A DNA stretch of 64,000 nucleotides from Solirubrobacterales bacterium. Its GTDB lineage: Bacteria; Actinomycetota; Thermoleophilia; Solirubrobacterales; 70-9. This document shows, piece after piece, positions 29,717 to 38,352 of the stretch (position 1 is the stretch's first letter; every line of letters begins with the position of its first letter). The stretch spans positions 124,001 to 188,000 of the forward strand of contig DATMZR010000006.1 in the NCBI GenBank assembly GCA_035573435.1, written 5' to 3'. Below the pieces are notes generated by a model. It was given only the letters and a program-made list of their open reading frames with translations, searched no databases and had not been told where the DNA came from. A program made the translations under genes and the position numbers.

Positions 29717-31672
29717 TTGAAAAAACGCATACTGGTTTCAGTTGACGCTGGCGAGACCCGCGTAGCGGTGCTCGAGAGCAAGGGCGCTGCCCGGCCAAGC
29801 GGCCGCCAGCGCGGGCGTCGTCCTACGCGCGACCGCGAAGAGCCTGCCGGCGCATCCAAGGACGCTCCGCGCGAGAGGAACGGCGACTGGAAGGTCGCCG
29901 AGCTCTACGTCGAGCGCCGAGGTCAGCGGTCGATCGTCGGCAACATCTACAAGGGGGTGGTCGACAACGTCCTCCCCGGCATGGAGGCCGCCTTCGTGGA
30001 CATCGGCCTGGAGCGAAACGGCTTCCTGCACGTGGACGAGATCGTCCTTCCGGGCGGGGAGGCCGCCCCCCGGCGCGGCCGGGGCCAGGGGCGCCGGATC
30101 GATGAGCTGATCAAGCCGGGCCAGGAGGTCCTGGTCCAGGTCGTCAAGGACCCGCTCAAGACCAAGGGAGCGCGACTCTCGATGCAGCTGTCGATCGCGG
30201 GCCGCTACCTCGTCTACATGCCCCAGGGCGCCGGGGTGGGGGCCAGCCGCCGGCTTTCGGACTCGGAGCGCGAGCGGCAGCGCAAGCTGCTCCAGAACAT
30301 CCACGAGGGCCAGGGCGGCGTGATCGTGCGGACCGCCGCCCAGGGCGCTCGGAAGGCCGACTTCGAGCGCGACATCGCCTACCTGCGGAAGCTTTACGAG
30401 GTCGTCGAGCGCCGCGCCGCCGAGGTCAAGGCGCCCGACATGGTGTTCCAGGAGGCCGACCTTTCGATCCGCGTCCTGCGCGACGTGCTGAGCAAGGAGT
30501 TCGACGGGGCGATCATCGACGACGAGAAGCAGCACCATCGGGTGACGAGCTTCTTCCAGCGCACGGCACCGGAGCTGGTTACCTTCGTCGAGCTCTACAC
30601 GGACCCCGAGCCGCTGTTCGAGCGCGAAGGCGTCGAGGAGGCGTACCGATCAGTGCTCTCCCGTCGGGTTGACCTGAACTCGGGCGGCTACCTGATGATC
30701 GACTACGCCGAGGCCCTGACGGTGATCGACGTGAACACGGGCAGCTTCACCGGGCGCGGAAAGGGGCGGCTCGAGGACACGATCACGAGGGTCAACGTGG
30801 AGGCGGCGGAAGAGGTCGTGCGCCAGCTGCGCCTCCGCGACATCGGCGGCATCATCGTGATCGACTTCATCGACATGGCCCGGGCGCGAAATCGCGACCA
30901 GGTCCTGAAGACGCTGCGCCGTTCGCTGGACGCCGACAAGACGAAGAGCTACGTGATGGACGTCTCGCCGCTCGGCCTGGTCGAGATGACACGCCAGAAC
31001 GTCACCGACGGGGTGCGGGAGATCCTCACCAAGCGCTGCCCCACATGCGACGGCGAGGGCGTCGTCGAGTCGGAGGAAACGGTCGCGATCCAGGTGGTGC
31101 GGAGTCTGCGCGACGTCGTGGACGCCGGCTCCAAGCGCGGCGGGCCCGAGGCGTTCCTGGTGCGAGTGCACCCGCGGGTGGCGGCTCAGCTCCTGCGTGC
31201 GGACAGCCCTCTGCACGAGCTCGAAGAGAAGTCCGGCAAGCACTTCCACTTCGAGGGCGGCGAGGCGCTGCCGCTCGACACCTTCGAGGTGGTCGAGAGC
31301 GGCACCCGGGCCAAGATCGAGGAGCGTGCGCTGCCGTTCCAGGTCGGCGACGAGGTCCTGGTGCGGATCGAGGAGCCGCACATGTACAACGTCGACGACG
31401 CCGTGGCCCGTGTGGACTCCTACATCATCAGCGTCAACGGAGGTGGGCGGTTCGTCGGCGATCGGCGCCTGGTGCGGATCGAGAGCGTCGAGCGCTCGGC
31501 GGCGAAGGCCTCGCTGATCGATGGGGCGGGCGACGGCTCTGACGCCGCCCCCGATGCCCCTGACGGTGGTTCCGTAGAATCGCCGACCTCCCGACGGCGC
31601 CGCGGCCGGCGAGGCGGCAGGCGCCGTTCCCGCGCCAGGGCGTCCAACGGCACGAACTCCGATGGCGACTAG
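29717..31672 (+). CDS. rng: RNase E/G family endoribonuclease
   Basis: A 651-residue endonuclease that cleaves single-stranded AU-rich RNA and matures rRNA. It starts at TTG 29717 after a GAGGTGAG site. The S1 domain begins K-K-R-I-L-V-S-V-D-A-G-E-T-R-V-A-V-L-E but is then split by a ~37-residue Arg/Lys/Glu-rich insert (about 21-57) before resuming at W-K-V-A-E-L-Y-V-E-R. Zn-link C-P-T-C is present near residue 442. The C-terminal extension is Arg-rich and may bind RNA. Its last 11 bases overlap rplU. It could equally be named rne. Confidence 0.94.
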   Translation: MKKRILVSVDAGETRVAVLESKGAARPSGRQRGRRPTRDREEPAGASKDAPRERNGDWKVAELYVERRGQRSIVGNIYKGVVDNVLPGMEAAFVDIGLERNGFLHVDEIVLPGGEAAPRRGRGQGRRIDELIKPGQEVLVQVVKDPLKTKGARLSMQLSIAGRYLVYMPQGAGVGASRRLSDSERERQRKLLQNIHEGQGGVIVRTAAQGARKADFERDIAYLRKLYEVVERRAAEVKAPDMVFQEADLSIRVLRDVLSKEFDGAIIDDEKQHHRVTSFFQRTAPELVTFVELYTDPEPLFEREGVEEAYRSVLSRRVDLNSGGYLMIDYAEALTVIDVNTGSFTGRGKGRLEDTITRVNVEAAEEVVRQLRLRDIGGIIVIDFIDMARARNRDQVLKTLRRSLDADKTKSYVMDVSPLGLVEMTRQNVTDGVREILTKRCPTCDGEGVVESEETVAIQVVRSLRDVVDAGSKRGGPEAFLVRVHPRVAAQLLRADSPLHELEEKSGKHFHFEGGEALPLDTFEVVESGTRAKIEERALPFQVGDEVLVRIEEPHMYNVDDAVARVDSYIISVNGGGRFVGDRRLVRIESVERSAAKASLIDGAGDGSDAAPDAPDGGSVESPTSRRRRGRRGGRRRSRARASNGTNSDGD

Positions 31673-32204
31673 CTACGCGATAGTCGAATCCGGCGGCAAG
31701 CAGTACCGCGTCGAGAAGGGCACCAGCCTGGTGGTCGAGCACCTGCCTGCCAAAGAGGGGGCGAAGGTCAGTCTGCGAGCGGTTATGTATCGCGGCAACG
31801 GCGAGGTGGTGCTCGACGGTGGGGCGCTCGAGAAGGTGAAGGTCGAGGCCGTGGTCGCAGAGCACCTGCGCGGCCCCAAGCTGCGCGTCGTCAAATACAA
31901 GCCCAAGAAGGGCTACCGTCGCCGCGCCGGCCACCGGCAGGAGTTGACCCGGCTCGAGGTGACGGAGGTGAGCCTGCTGTCCCGTAAGCCGGCGGCCAAG
32001 AAGCCGGCGGCCGAGAAGCCCGCCGCTGAAAAGCCCGCTGCCGAAAAGCCGCCGGCGAAGAAGCCGGCGGCGAGGAAGCCCGCCGCCAAGAAGCCCGCCA
32101 CCAAGGCGAAGCCGGCGGCGAAGAAGCCCGCGAGTGGCGGCAAGGCGCGGACCACGCGCACGACTTCGACGACCAGGCGGTCGTCGTCTGCTAAGAAGGA
32201 CTGA
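31662..32204 (+). CDS. rplU: 50S ribosomal protein L21 with long Lys/Ala/Pro tail
   Basis: Residues 1-107 are a normal L21 ([13 protein letters not shown] near the start; [10 protein letters not shown] near 84-93, the tail of the RNA-binding region). Residues 108-180 are an extra tail of K-P-A-A-E / K-K-P-A-A repeats ending in a Thr/Ser/Arg stretch. The tail resembles histone H1 or HU-type basic repeats. It is the first of the rplU-rpmA pair. ATG at 31662 overlaps the end of the RNase gene by 11 bases. Confidence 0.97.
   Translation: MATSYAIVESGGKQYRVEKGTSLVVEHLPAKEGAKVSLRAVMYRGNGEVVLDGGALEKVKVEAVVAEHLRGPKLRVVKYKPKKGYRRRAGHRQELTRLEVTEVSLLSRKPAAKKPAAEKPAAEKPAAEKPPAKKPAARKPAAKKPATKAKPAAKKPASGGKARTTRTTSTTRRSSSAKKD
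31983..32132 (+). repeat. Degenerate tandem repeat encoding the L21 tail
   Basis: Roughly ten copies of a 12-15-base unit (AAGCCCGCCGCC/GAG variants) encoding K-P-A-A-E/K. Such tracts change length easily. Confidence 0.75.
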
Positions 32205-32206
32205 CG

Positions 32207-32455
32207 ATGGCGCACAAGAAGGGACTTGGCTCAAGCCGCAACGGGCGCGACTCCAACCCCAAGTACCTGGGGGTGAAGATCTTCGCCGGTCAGACGGTAG
32301 GCGGAGGCGAGATCATCGTGCGCCAGCGCGGCACCCGCTTCCGCCCGGGCGACGGCACCGGCCTGGGCCGGGACCATACGATCTTCGCGACCCGCCCCGG
32401 CGTGGTCGAGTTCAAGGCGGGCCACAAGGGCCGCGTGGTCTCCGTCAGGGAGTAA
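32207..32455 (+). CDS. rpmA: 50S ribosomal protein L27
   Basis: An 82-residue L27, a normal length, whose N-terminus reaches the peptidyl-transferase centre. It begins [15 protein letters not shown] and contains the [16 protein letters not shown] signature. There is no N-terminal cleavage extension of the Firmicutes type. AAGGA site, two bases after the rplU stop. The 3' end overlaps the convergent cupin gene by 11 bases. Confidence 0.98.
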   Translation: MAHKKGLGSSRNGRDSNPKYLGVKIFAGQTVGGGEIIVRQRGTRFRPGDGTGLGRDHTIFATRPGVVEFKAGHKGRVVSVRE

Positions 32456-33107
32456 CTCGCCGCATCACCTGATCCGGGAGGCGGCCGAGGCCCGCCTCGA
32501 CGCTGGGATGGGTGGCAGGATCGAGGTAACGCTCGATGGTTTTTTCCAGGCCCCGCAGCCGCGCGAACGCGGCGAGCGGCGGGAACAGGATCCTCTGCAG
32601 TAGATCGGGCGGCTTGCGGTAGCGCATCTCACGGCGATACCGGGTGGCCAGGAGGGCTCCGAGCAGCGGAGTGGGAACTCCGTCGCTGTTCGTGTGCCCG
32701 TCGGCGCACAGGCCCCAGACCACGGCTATTGCCTCCTCGAAGCGCATCGCCGGCTCAACCCGGGTGCGGATCTGGACCTCGCCGTCCCCGGCGTTCCACC
32801 ACCGGTGCCAGGTCCCGGGCACCACGGTCGCTTGCTCGCCGGGCGAAATCGTGCGCTCTTCTCCGTCCATTACGAAGGTGATCTGCCCCGCCCTGACCTC
32901 GAAGTGCTCGGCGCAGTGGTCGTGGACATGCTCGCCACCTGGGACGAATCCGCCCGCCTCGACGGCGAAGTCGCAGACGATCCGGGCGCCGCCGCTCTCC
33001 TCGGCCGATTCGACGAGCAGCGCCTTCTCACCGGTCAACGGGTTCCACAGTGCGTCGCCTGCGCGCACGACCGGAAGACTAAGGGTCCCACCCATCGGGC
33101 CGGCCAT
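32445..33107 (-). CDS. Cupin-domain protein
   Basis: A 220-residue protein. The cupin barrel (about residues 45-120) carries metal-ligand-type residues [13 protein letters not shown] and a second motif P-G-T-W-H-R-W-W-N. The following ~100 residues are helical ([14 protein letters not shown] and F-A-R-L-R-G-L-E), similar to conserved actinobacterial and bacteroidal proteins of unknown function. Divergent from obg, with only 35 bases between the two starts, so promoters must overlap. Confidence 0.85.
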   Translation of the reverse strand: MAGPMGGTLSLPVVRAGDALWNPLTGEKALLVESAEESGGARIVCDFAVEAGGFVPGGEHVHDHCAEHFEVRAGQITFVMDGEERTISPGEQATVVPGTWHRWWNAGDGEVQIRTRVEPAMRFEEAIAVVWGLCADGHTNSDGVPTPLLGALLATRYRREMRYRKPPDLLQRILFPPLAAFARLRGLEKTIERYLDPATHPSVEAGLGRLPDQVMRRVTP

Positions 33108-33142
33108 CCCGCGGGCCGACTGGCGCCTGCGATAGTCACGTC

Positions 33143-34468
33143 GTGCTCTACGACCGAGCGAAGATCTACGTCGAGGGAGGGCGTGGGGGCGACGGCTGCG
33201 TGAGCTTTCGCCGCGAGGCCCATGTGCCGCGCGGTGGCCCCGACGGGGGTGACGGGGGCCGGGGCGGAGATGTCGTCGTGGTGTGCGACCCGTCCAAGCG
33301 CGATCTGGCCGCGCTTCACCGCGCGCGGCATTTCCGTGCGGCGCGGGGCGCTCACGGTCGCGGCAAGCAGCAGCACGGGGCGCGGGGGAAGGACCGGGAG
33401 ATCCCGGTGCCGCCCGGGACGCAGGTCGAGGGCCTGGAGGACGGGCGGTACGACCTCGTCCAGCCCGGCCAGCGAGCCGTGGTGGCGGCCGGAGGCCTGG
33501 GGGGGCATGGCAATAAGCGCTTCGCCAGCTCGACTCGTCAGGCACCGCGTTTTGCCGAGCGGGGATTGGACGGCGATTCCGGCTGGATCGAGATGCGGCT
33601 CAAGCTGCTCGCCGACGCCGGCCTGGTGGGCCAGCCGAACGCCGGGAAGTCGTCGCTTCTGCGGCGGCTGACGCGGGCGGCGCCGAAGGTTGCCGCGTAC
33701 CCGTTCACGACCGTCGAGCCGGTGCTGGGCACGCTGGAATCCGACGAGCGGCAGCTCGTCCTCGCCGACATCCCCGGCTTGATCGAGGGCGCCGCCGGTG
33801 GCGCCGGACTGGGCCACGAGTTCCTCGCCCACCTGGAGCGCTGCGGCGTGCTGATCCACCTGGTCGACATCGCGGGCGAGGATCCCGCCGCCGCGCACGA
33901 GGCGGTGCGACGGGAGCTGCGCGAGTTTGGGGCGGGACTGGAGCTGTTGCCCGAGCTGGTGGTGCTCTCGAAGCGGGACCTGGTGACCGCCGAGCGAGCG
34001 GACGAAGTGGTGGCGGAGTGGAGCGATCGCTTCGAGGGCAGGGCCCTCGGGGTGCTCGCCGTCTCCTCGGTGGATGGCGCTGGAATCGAGCAGCTTCGGC
34101 GGGCGATACTCGAGGCGGTGCCCGAGGGAGGGGCGGAGGGCACCCCGGCGGCGCCGGCCGCGGAGCCCGGTTTCGAGGCGGAGCACATCGTCTACCGACC
34201 CCAGGGGGACCAGGGCTTCGACGTCGAGCAGGTCGCGGAAGGGGCGTTCCAGGTCCGCGGGCGCGGAATCGAGCTGCTCGTCGCCCGCCACGATCTCGAG
34301 AATGCCGAAGCGCTCGCATACCTCGAGCAGCGCCTGCGCGAGATCGGCGTGCTCACTGCCCTTCGCTCGGCGGGATTCGAGCCCGGCGACGAGGTGCGGA
34401 TCGGCGAGCTGGCCTTCGAGCTTCTGCCGGATCAGCCGTCGCCCCGCGTGCTAAGAAGAGCCCGATGA
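33143..34468 (+). CDS. obg: GTPase Obg/CgtA, 50S assembly
   Basis: A 441-residue GTPase for large-subunit maturation and stress signalling. The glycine-rich Obg fold (G-G-R-G-G-D-G-C-V-S-F and G-P-D-G-G-D-G-G-R-G-G) occupies about 1-155. The G domain has P-loop G-Q-P-N-A-G-K-S-S (near 167-175), D-I-P-G-L-I-E-G and S-K-R-D. The C-terminal OCT domain (about 350-430) is present. GATAGT lies 6 bases before the GTG. Followed by proB with ATGA overlap, in the usual rplU-rpmA-obg-proB order. Confidence 0.97.
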   Translation: MLYDRAKIYVEGGRGGDGCVSFRREAHVPRGGPDGGDGGRGGDVVVVCDPSKRDLAALHRARHFRAARGAHGRGKQQHGARGKDREIPVPPGTQVEGLEDGRYDLVQPGQRAVVAAGGLGGHGNKRFASSTRQAPRFAERGLDGDSGWIEMRLKLLADAGLVGQPNAGKSSLLRRLTRAAPKVAAYPFTTVEPVLGTLESDERQLVLADIPGLIEGAAGGAGLGHEFLAHLERCGVLIHLVDIAGEDPAAAHEAVRRELREFGAGLELLPELVVLSKRDLVTAERADEVVAEWSDRFEGRALGVLAVSSVDGAGIEQLRRAILEAVPEGGAEGTPAAPAAEPGFEAEHIVYRPQGDQGFDVEQVAEGAFQVRGRGIELLVARHDLENAEALAYLEQRLREIGVLTALRSAGFEPGDEVRIGELAFELLPDQPSPRVLRRAR

Positions 34469-35553
34469 CCGTCGTCGCCAAGCTCGGGTCCTCGATCGTC
34501 GCCGACGACGACGGCGCGCTCCGCTCCTCGGTGCTCGACACCGTCTGCGCCCAGGTCGCCGAGCTCCACGGAGGCGGCGAGAACGTGGTTCTGGTCACAT
34601 CCGGGGCGATCGCGCGGGGGATGCGCCTGTTGGAGCTGCACCGGCGCCCCAGCGCGATCGACGAGATGCAGGCGGCTTCGGCAGTTGGTCAGGGGTCGCT
34701 TTTCAGCGCCTATGAGGAGCGGCTCGGCGCGGCCGGCGTGCACGCTGCTCAAGTCCTGCTGACGTCGTTCGACATGTCGGCGCGCATGCACTACCTGAAT
34801 GCGCGCCAGACGCTGCGGCGGCTGCTCGACTGGCGGGTCGTCCCGGTGGTGAACGAGAACGACACCACGGCCACCGATGAGATCACCTTCGGCGACAACG
34901 ACTTCCTCTCGGCCCAGGTTTCGATCCTGCTCGAGGCGCGCCTGCTGGTCCTCCTCACGGACACTCCGGGGCTCCATACGGCCGACCCGCGCGCGAACGC
35001 GGACGCGAGGTTGGTCGAGGAAGTGAAGGACTTCTCCGAGTTGCGCGACTACCGGATCGGCGACCGGACGTCAGCGTTTGGCTCGGGGGGGATGCGGAGC
35101 AAGGTGGCGGCGGCGGAGATGGCGAGCGCGGCCGGGATCCCGGTGGTCGTCTGCGACGGCACGGAGGAGGGAAGCCTCACGGCTGCCGCCGGTGGGGAGC
35201 GAGTGGGCACGCGGTTCGCCGCGCACCCGGAGCGCACACCGAGCTTCAAGCTTTGGCTTCGCTATGCGAAGCCGAGCCGGGGGCGCGTCGTCATCGACGA
35301 CGGCGCCGCGCGGGTGCTGCGCGAGCGCGGTTCGAGCCTGCTCCCCGTCGGGATCACCGGCGTCGAGGGAGAGTTCGCGGCCGGCGACGCCGTCGAGGTG
35401 GTCTGCGACTCCGACGTGGTCGGCAAGGGCATCGTCAACTACTCCGCCACCGAGCTCGCTCGCATCAAGGGGCTGCAGTCCACGCAGGTGAAGGAGCAGA
35501 TCCCGAACGCCTCCGAGGAGGCGGTGCACAGGGACTACTTCGTGCTGACGTAG
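34465..35553 (+). CDS. proB: Glutamate 5-kinase
   Basis: A 362-residue enzyme for the first step of proline synthesis: an amino-acid kinase domain (V-V-A-K-L-G-S-S-I-V, then V-T-S-G-A-I-A-R-G, N-E-N-D-T-T-A-T-D and G-S-G-G-M-R-S-K) and a C-terminal PUA domain (about 275-355). ATG overlaps the obg stop. proA lies 445 bases downstream, separated by a repeat and a truncated thioesterase gene on the opposite strand, so the proB-proA pairing has been interrupted. Confidence 0.97.
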   Translation: MTVVAKLGSSIVADDDGALRSSVLDTVCAQVAELHGGGENVVLVTSGAIARGMRLLELHRRPSAIDEMQAASAVGQGSLFSAYEERLGAAGVHAAQVLLTSFDMSARMHYLNARQTLRRLLDWRVVPVVNENDTTATDEITFGDNDFLSAQVSILLEARLLVLLTDTPGLHTADPRANADARLVEEVKDFSELRDYRIGDRTSAFGSGGMRSKVAAAEMASAAGIPVVVCDGTEEGSLTAAAGGERVGTRFAAHPERTPSFKLWLRYAKPSRGRVVIDDGAARVLRERGSSLLPVGITGVEGEFAAGDAVEVVCDSDVVGKGIVNYSATELARIKGLQSTQVKEQIPNASEEAVHRDYFVLT

Positions 35554-35965
35554 CCCCGGGTACTGAGGAGTTGGCGTTTTTGTGGCGGTATCCGCCACAA
35601 AGTCGCCAATACCGGCTGCCCTGGGCCTCGGCGGTCACGCCCTGGGCGCGGGCCGGGGCCAGGAAGTCGACGGTGAGGCCGACGGTCGAGGCTCGCGGCT
35701 GCTCGGGCACTGGGGCGCCGAACCACGCGGCGGCCGCGGCTGCGGTGTCGATCAGCGAGCTGATCGCGCCGCCGTGGACGACGTCGCCCGTGGTGGGCAG
35801 CGAGTCGCTGAACGGCATCGCCAGGCGGGCGCGATCGGGCTCCATCTCCTCGAGCCGGATGCCGAGCTTGGCGACGAACGGCGAGTTCTCCAGCCAGCCG
35901 CGGGCGAGGGCAGCGCCGTCGGGACGGGCCGCATGCTCGTCCGAGGGGTGTTCTGTGTCCGCCAC
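35465..35965 (-). pseudogene. PaaI-type hotdog thioesterase, 3'-truncated at a palindromic repeat
   Basis: Reads from GTG 35965: a PaaI/hotdog domain with the family motif G-D-V-V-H-G-G-A-I-S-S-L-I-D (residues 60-73) and T-V-G-L-T-V-D-F-L-A-P-A (94-105). Homology stops after residue ~114 (35624), at the edge of the palindrome at 35571-35609; the final ~35 residues expected of the family (last two strands) are missing. The frame then runs through the repeat and antisense through the end of proB to a stop at 35465. Only 70 bases separate the break from proB, too few for the lost part, so this is a real truncation. It is probably non-functional. Confidence 0.72.
35571..35609. repeat. Palindromic intergenic repeat, copy 2
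   Basis: Arms TTGGCGTTTTTGTGGCGG (35571-35588) and CCGCCACAAAGTCGCCAA (35592-35609) pair over 18 positions with two mismatches, around a 3-base loop TAT. It shares the core TTGGCG..TTTGTGGCGG with copy 1 at 15914-15950. It lies 17 bases after the proB stop and at the break point of the thioesterase gene. Confidence 0.8.
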
Positions 35966-35985
35966 GATCGTGGAGACCCGCAAGC

Positions 35986-35991
35986 TACCCT
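35986..35991 (+). promoter_or_regulatory. -10 box (TACCCT) of proA
   Basis: TACCCT, 6 bases before the ATG at 35998; no ribosome site. This gives proA its own leaderless promoter, consistent with its separation from proB. Confidence 0.5.
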
Positions 35992-35997
35992 GTCCGC

Positions 35998-37263
35998 ATG
36001 GCCACAGCCACCAGGCCCGTCGCCGAGGTTTGCGCATCGGCCAAGGAGGCCTCGCGCGAGCTGGCGACTGTCACCGGCCAGACCAAGAACGCAGCGCTGA
36101 TGCGACTCGCCGAGCTGCTCGGGGAGCGCAGCGCGGAGATCCTCGAGGCCAACGGAGCGGACCTCGCGGACGACCGCGCGGCACGGCTCACGCACGCGCT
36201 ACGCGATCGGCTGGCGCTCGACGAGGGGCGGGTGGCCGCGATGGCGGACGGCGTGCGGGCGATCGCCGCGCTGCCGGACCCGGTCGGCGAGGTGCTCGAC
36301 GAGCGACGTCTGGCTAGCGGCCTGCTGATGATGAAGGTGCGGGTGCCGCTCGGCGTGATCGCGGTCGTCTACGAGGCGCGGCCGAATGTGACCGTGGATT
36401 GCGCGGCGCTGACCTTGAAGAGCGGCAACGCGATCGTGCTGCGGGGATCGAGCTTCGCCGCGCGATCAAACGGAGCGCTGGCAGCGGTGGTGCGGGAGGC
36501 TGTGGTCGAGTCCGGGCTGCCCGAGGGGTCGGTCGAAGTTCTCGACGGCGCGGACCGCGCCGAGCTCGCGGAGCTCGCCACCGCTGACGGGCTCGTGGAC
36601 CTGGTCATCCCGCGGGGTGGGGAGGGCTTGAAGGAAGCGCTCAAGTCGGTTGCCACGGTGCCGGTGATGTACGCGGCGGCGGGGAATTGTCACGTCTACG
36701 TGCACGAGGACGCCGACCTGGAGATGGCCCGCGCGATTGCGTACAACGCGAAGGTGCAGCGGCCGGGAGTGTGCAACGCGGCCGAGACGCTGCTGGTCCA
36801 TGCCGGTGTTGCCGACCGATTCCTGCCGGGGGTGCTTGCGGATCTGAGCGACGGCGGGGTCGAGTTGGTGGGCGACGAGCGGGCGCGCCACGCTGCGGGT
36901 GGGACGCCTGTCGGTGTTGCGGCGGGCGCCGACTGGGACACCGAGTACCTGGGGATGAAGATGGCCGTCGGCGTGGTCGACTCTCTCTCGGATGCGATCG
37001 CGCACATCAACCGGCACGGCACCGGTCACTCGGAGGCCATCGTGACGTCCTCCGACGCGGCCGCCCAGGGGTTCACCGAGGCGGTGGACGCCGCGGTCGT
37101 CTACGTCAACGCCTCGACGAGGTTCACGGACGGGTTTGAGTTCGGGATGGGGGCCGAGATTGGGAACTCGACGCAGAAGCTGCACGCCCGCGGCCCGATC
37201 GGTCTGCGCGAGCTGACCACGTTCAAGTACGTCGTCCACGGCGACGGCCAGGTTCGGGCTTGA
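35998..37263 (+). CDS. proA: Glutamate-5-semialdehyde dehydrogenase (gamma-glutamyl phosphate reductase)
   Basis: A 421-residue NADPH-dependent enzyme for the second step of proline synthesis. Catalytic cysteine lies in Q-R-P-G-V-C-N-A-A-E-T (near residue 258). P-L-G-V-I-A-V-V-Y-E-A-R-P-N-V-T-V-D and the C-terminal G-P-I-G-L-R-E-L-T-T-F-K-Y motif are intact. Length is normal. It starts an apparent run into nadD and rsfS. Confidence 0.97.
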   Translation: MATATRPVAEVCASAKEASRELATVTGQTKNAALMRLAELLGERSAEILEANGADLADDRAARLTHALRDRLALDEGRVAAMADGVRAIAALPDPVGEVLDERRLASGLLMMKVRVPLGVIAVVYEARPNVTVDCAALTLKSGNAIVLRGSSFAARSNGALAAVVREAVVESGLPEGSVEVLDGADRAELAELATADGLVDLVIPRGGEGLKEALKSVATVPVMYAAAGNCHVYVHEDADLEMARAIAYNAKVQRPGVCNAAETLLVHAGVADRFLPGVLADLSDGGVELVGDERARHAAGGTPVGVAAGADWDTEYLGMKMAVGVVDSLSDAIAHINRHGTGHSEAIVTSSDAAAQGFTEAVDAAVVYVNASTRFTDGFEFGMGAEIGNSTQKLHARGPIGLRELTTFKYVVHGDGQVRA

Positions 37264-37294
37264 GCCGGCAGCACGAACGGGAGTAGGAGGGGCG

Positions 37295-37894
37295 GTCGCC
37301 GCCATCGGCGTTCTCGGGGGTGCATTCAACCCGCCGCACATCGGGCACCTGGTGCTCGGGCAGGAGGCGGCGTTCCAGCTCGGGTTGAGGGAGGTCCTGC
37401 TGGTGCCGACCGGCGAAGCGCCGCACAAGAGGATCGATCCCGAGCCCGGCAGGGCGCTGCGACTCGAGATGGCGCGGCTGGCGGCGGAGACAGACCCTGG
37501 GCTCGAGGCCTCTGACGTCGAGACGAGCCGTGAGGGGCCGTCGTTCTCTGTTCGGACGCTGGAGCTGTTGAGCGAGGCGCGGCCTCGGGACGAGTTCGTC
37601 TTCCTGATGGGGGCCGATGTGGCGGCGAGCTTTGAGGCTTGGCGCGACCCGCAGCGGATCCTGGAGCTGGCGCGTCTCGGGATCGCCTCGCGACCGGGGG
37701 CGGTGCTGGACGAGGCGAAGGCCGCGCTCGAGCGCCTGGGGGACCCCGGCCGGGCCGATGTCGTTGAGATGCCCGAGATCGGCGTGTCCTCGAGCGATGT
37801 TCGCCAGCGGGTGGCCGCGGGACGGCCGATCCGCCACCTGGTTCCCGACGCGGTAATGGAGCTGATCGTCGAGCGGGGCCTGTATCGGGCGTGA
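37295..37894 (+). CDS. nadD: Nicotinate-nucleotide adenylyltransferase, no canonical start codon
   Basis: An enzyme that adenylates nicotinate mononucleotide on the way to NAD. The nucleotidyltransferase motif G-G-A-F-N-P-P-H-I-G-H-L is intact at 37316-37351, and S-S-S-D-V-R-Q-R (the ISST-like motif) lies near the C-terminus. The first ATG/GTG/TTG in frame is GTG 37352, which is inside the family and would delete the active-site motif. Upstream a strong AGGAGG (37285-37290) precedes GTC 37295 and ATC 37304. I give 37295 as a working start. A near-cognate start or a sequence error are both possible. Confidence 0.9.
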   Translation, partial: VAAIGVLGGAFNPPHIGHLVLGQEAAFQLGLREVLLVPTGEAPHKRIDPEPGRALRLEMARLAAETDPGLEASDVETSREGPSFSVRTLELLSEARPRDEFVFLMGADVAASFEAWRDPQRILELARLGIASRPGAVLDEAKAALERLGDPGRADVVEMPEIGVSSSDVRQRVAAGRPIRHLVPDAVMELIVERGLYRA

Positions 37895-38337
37895 GCGCGG
37901 TGCCGGACACGGACCGGGATCAGCTCTCCTCCGAGGCGCTGGCAAGACGTCTGGCCGCGGTGGCCGACGCGAAGCAGGCGGAGGATGTGGTGGCGCTCGA
38001 CATGCGGCGCCTGGTCTCGTACACGGACTTTTTGGTGATCTGCACGGCGCGCAACGAACGCCTGGCGAAGGCGATCCACGAAGAGGTCCATCAGCGGTTG
38101 AAGCAGGACTACGGCGTGCTGCCCGCCACGGTGGAGGGGGAGCGAACAGCGCACTGGGTGCTGATGGACTACCTGGACTGCGTCTTGCATGTGTTCGTGC
38201 CGGAGCTGCGAGAGCGCTACCGCTTGGATGTCCTGTGGGGGGAGGCGCCGCGGCTCGAGCTCGAGGCCGAGACGGGCGCGAGCGGTCGCGCTGCTTCGGC
38301 TGACAGGTTGGGGGGTGCCGTCCGCCAGGCTCCCTAG
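37891..38337 (+). CDS. rsfS: Ribosomal silencing factor RsfS
   Basis: A 148-residue Iojap-family protein that binds L14 on the 50S subunit and blocks joining under starvation. It contains A-E-D-V-V-A-L-D-M-R, Y-T-D-F-L-V-I-C-T-A-R-N near residue 45, and W-V-L-M-D-Y-L-D-C-V-L-H-V-F near 90. GTG start overlaps the nadD stop (GTGA). nadD-rsfS is the common order. The last ~25 residues are a non-conserved tail. Confidence 0.95.
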   Translation: MSAVPDTDRDQLSSEALARRLAAVADAKQAEDVVALDMRRLVSYTDFLVICTARNERLAKAIHEEVHQRLKQDYGVLPATVEGERTAHWVLMDYLDCVLHVFVPELRERYRLDVLWGEAPRLELEAETGASGRAASADRLGGAVRQAP

Positions 38338-38352
38338 CGTTGCGCCTCGTGG

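Noticed and set aside
35465-35625. Frameshift rather than truncation explains the end of the thioesterase
   Set aside because: Only about 70 bases lie between the break and proB, mostly the palindrome, so the missing ~35 codons cannot be in another frame.
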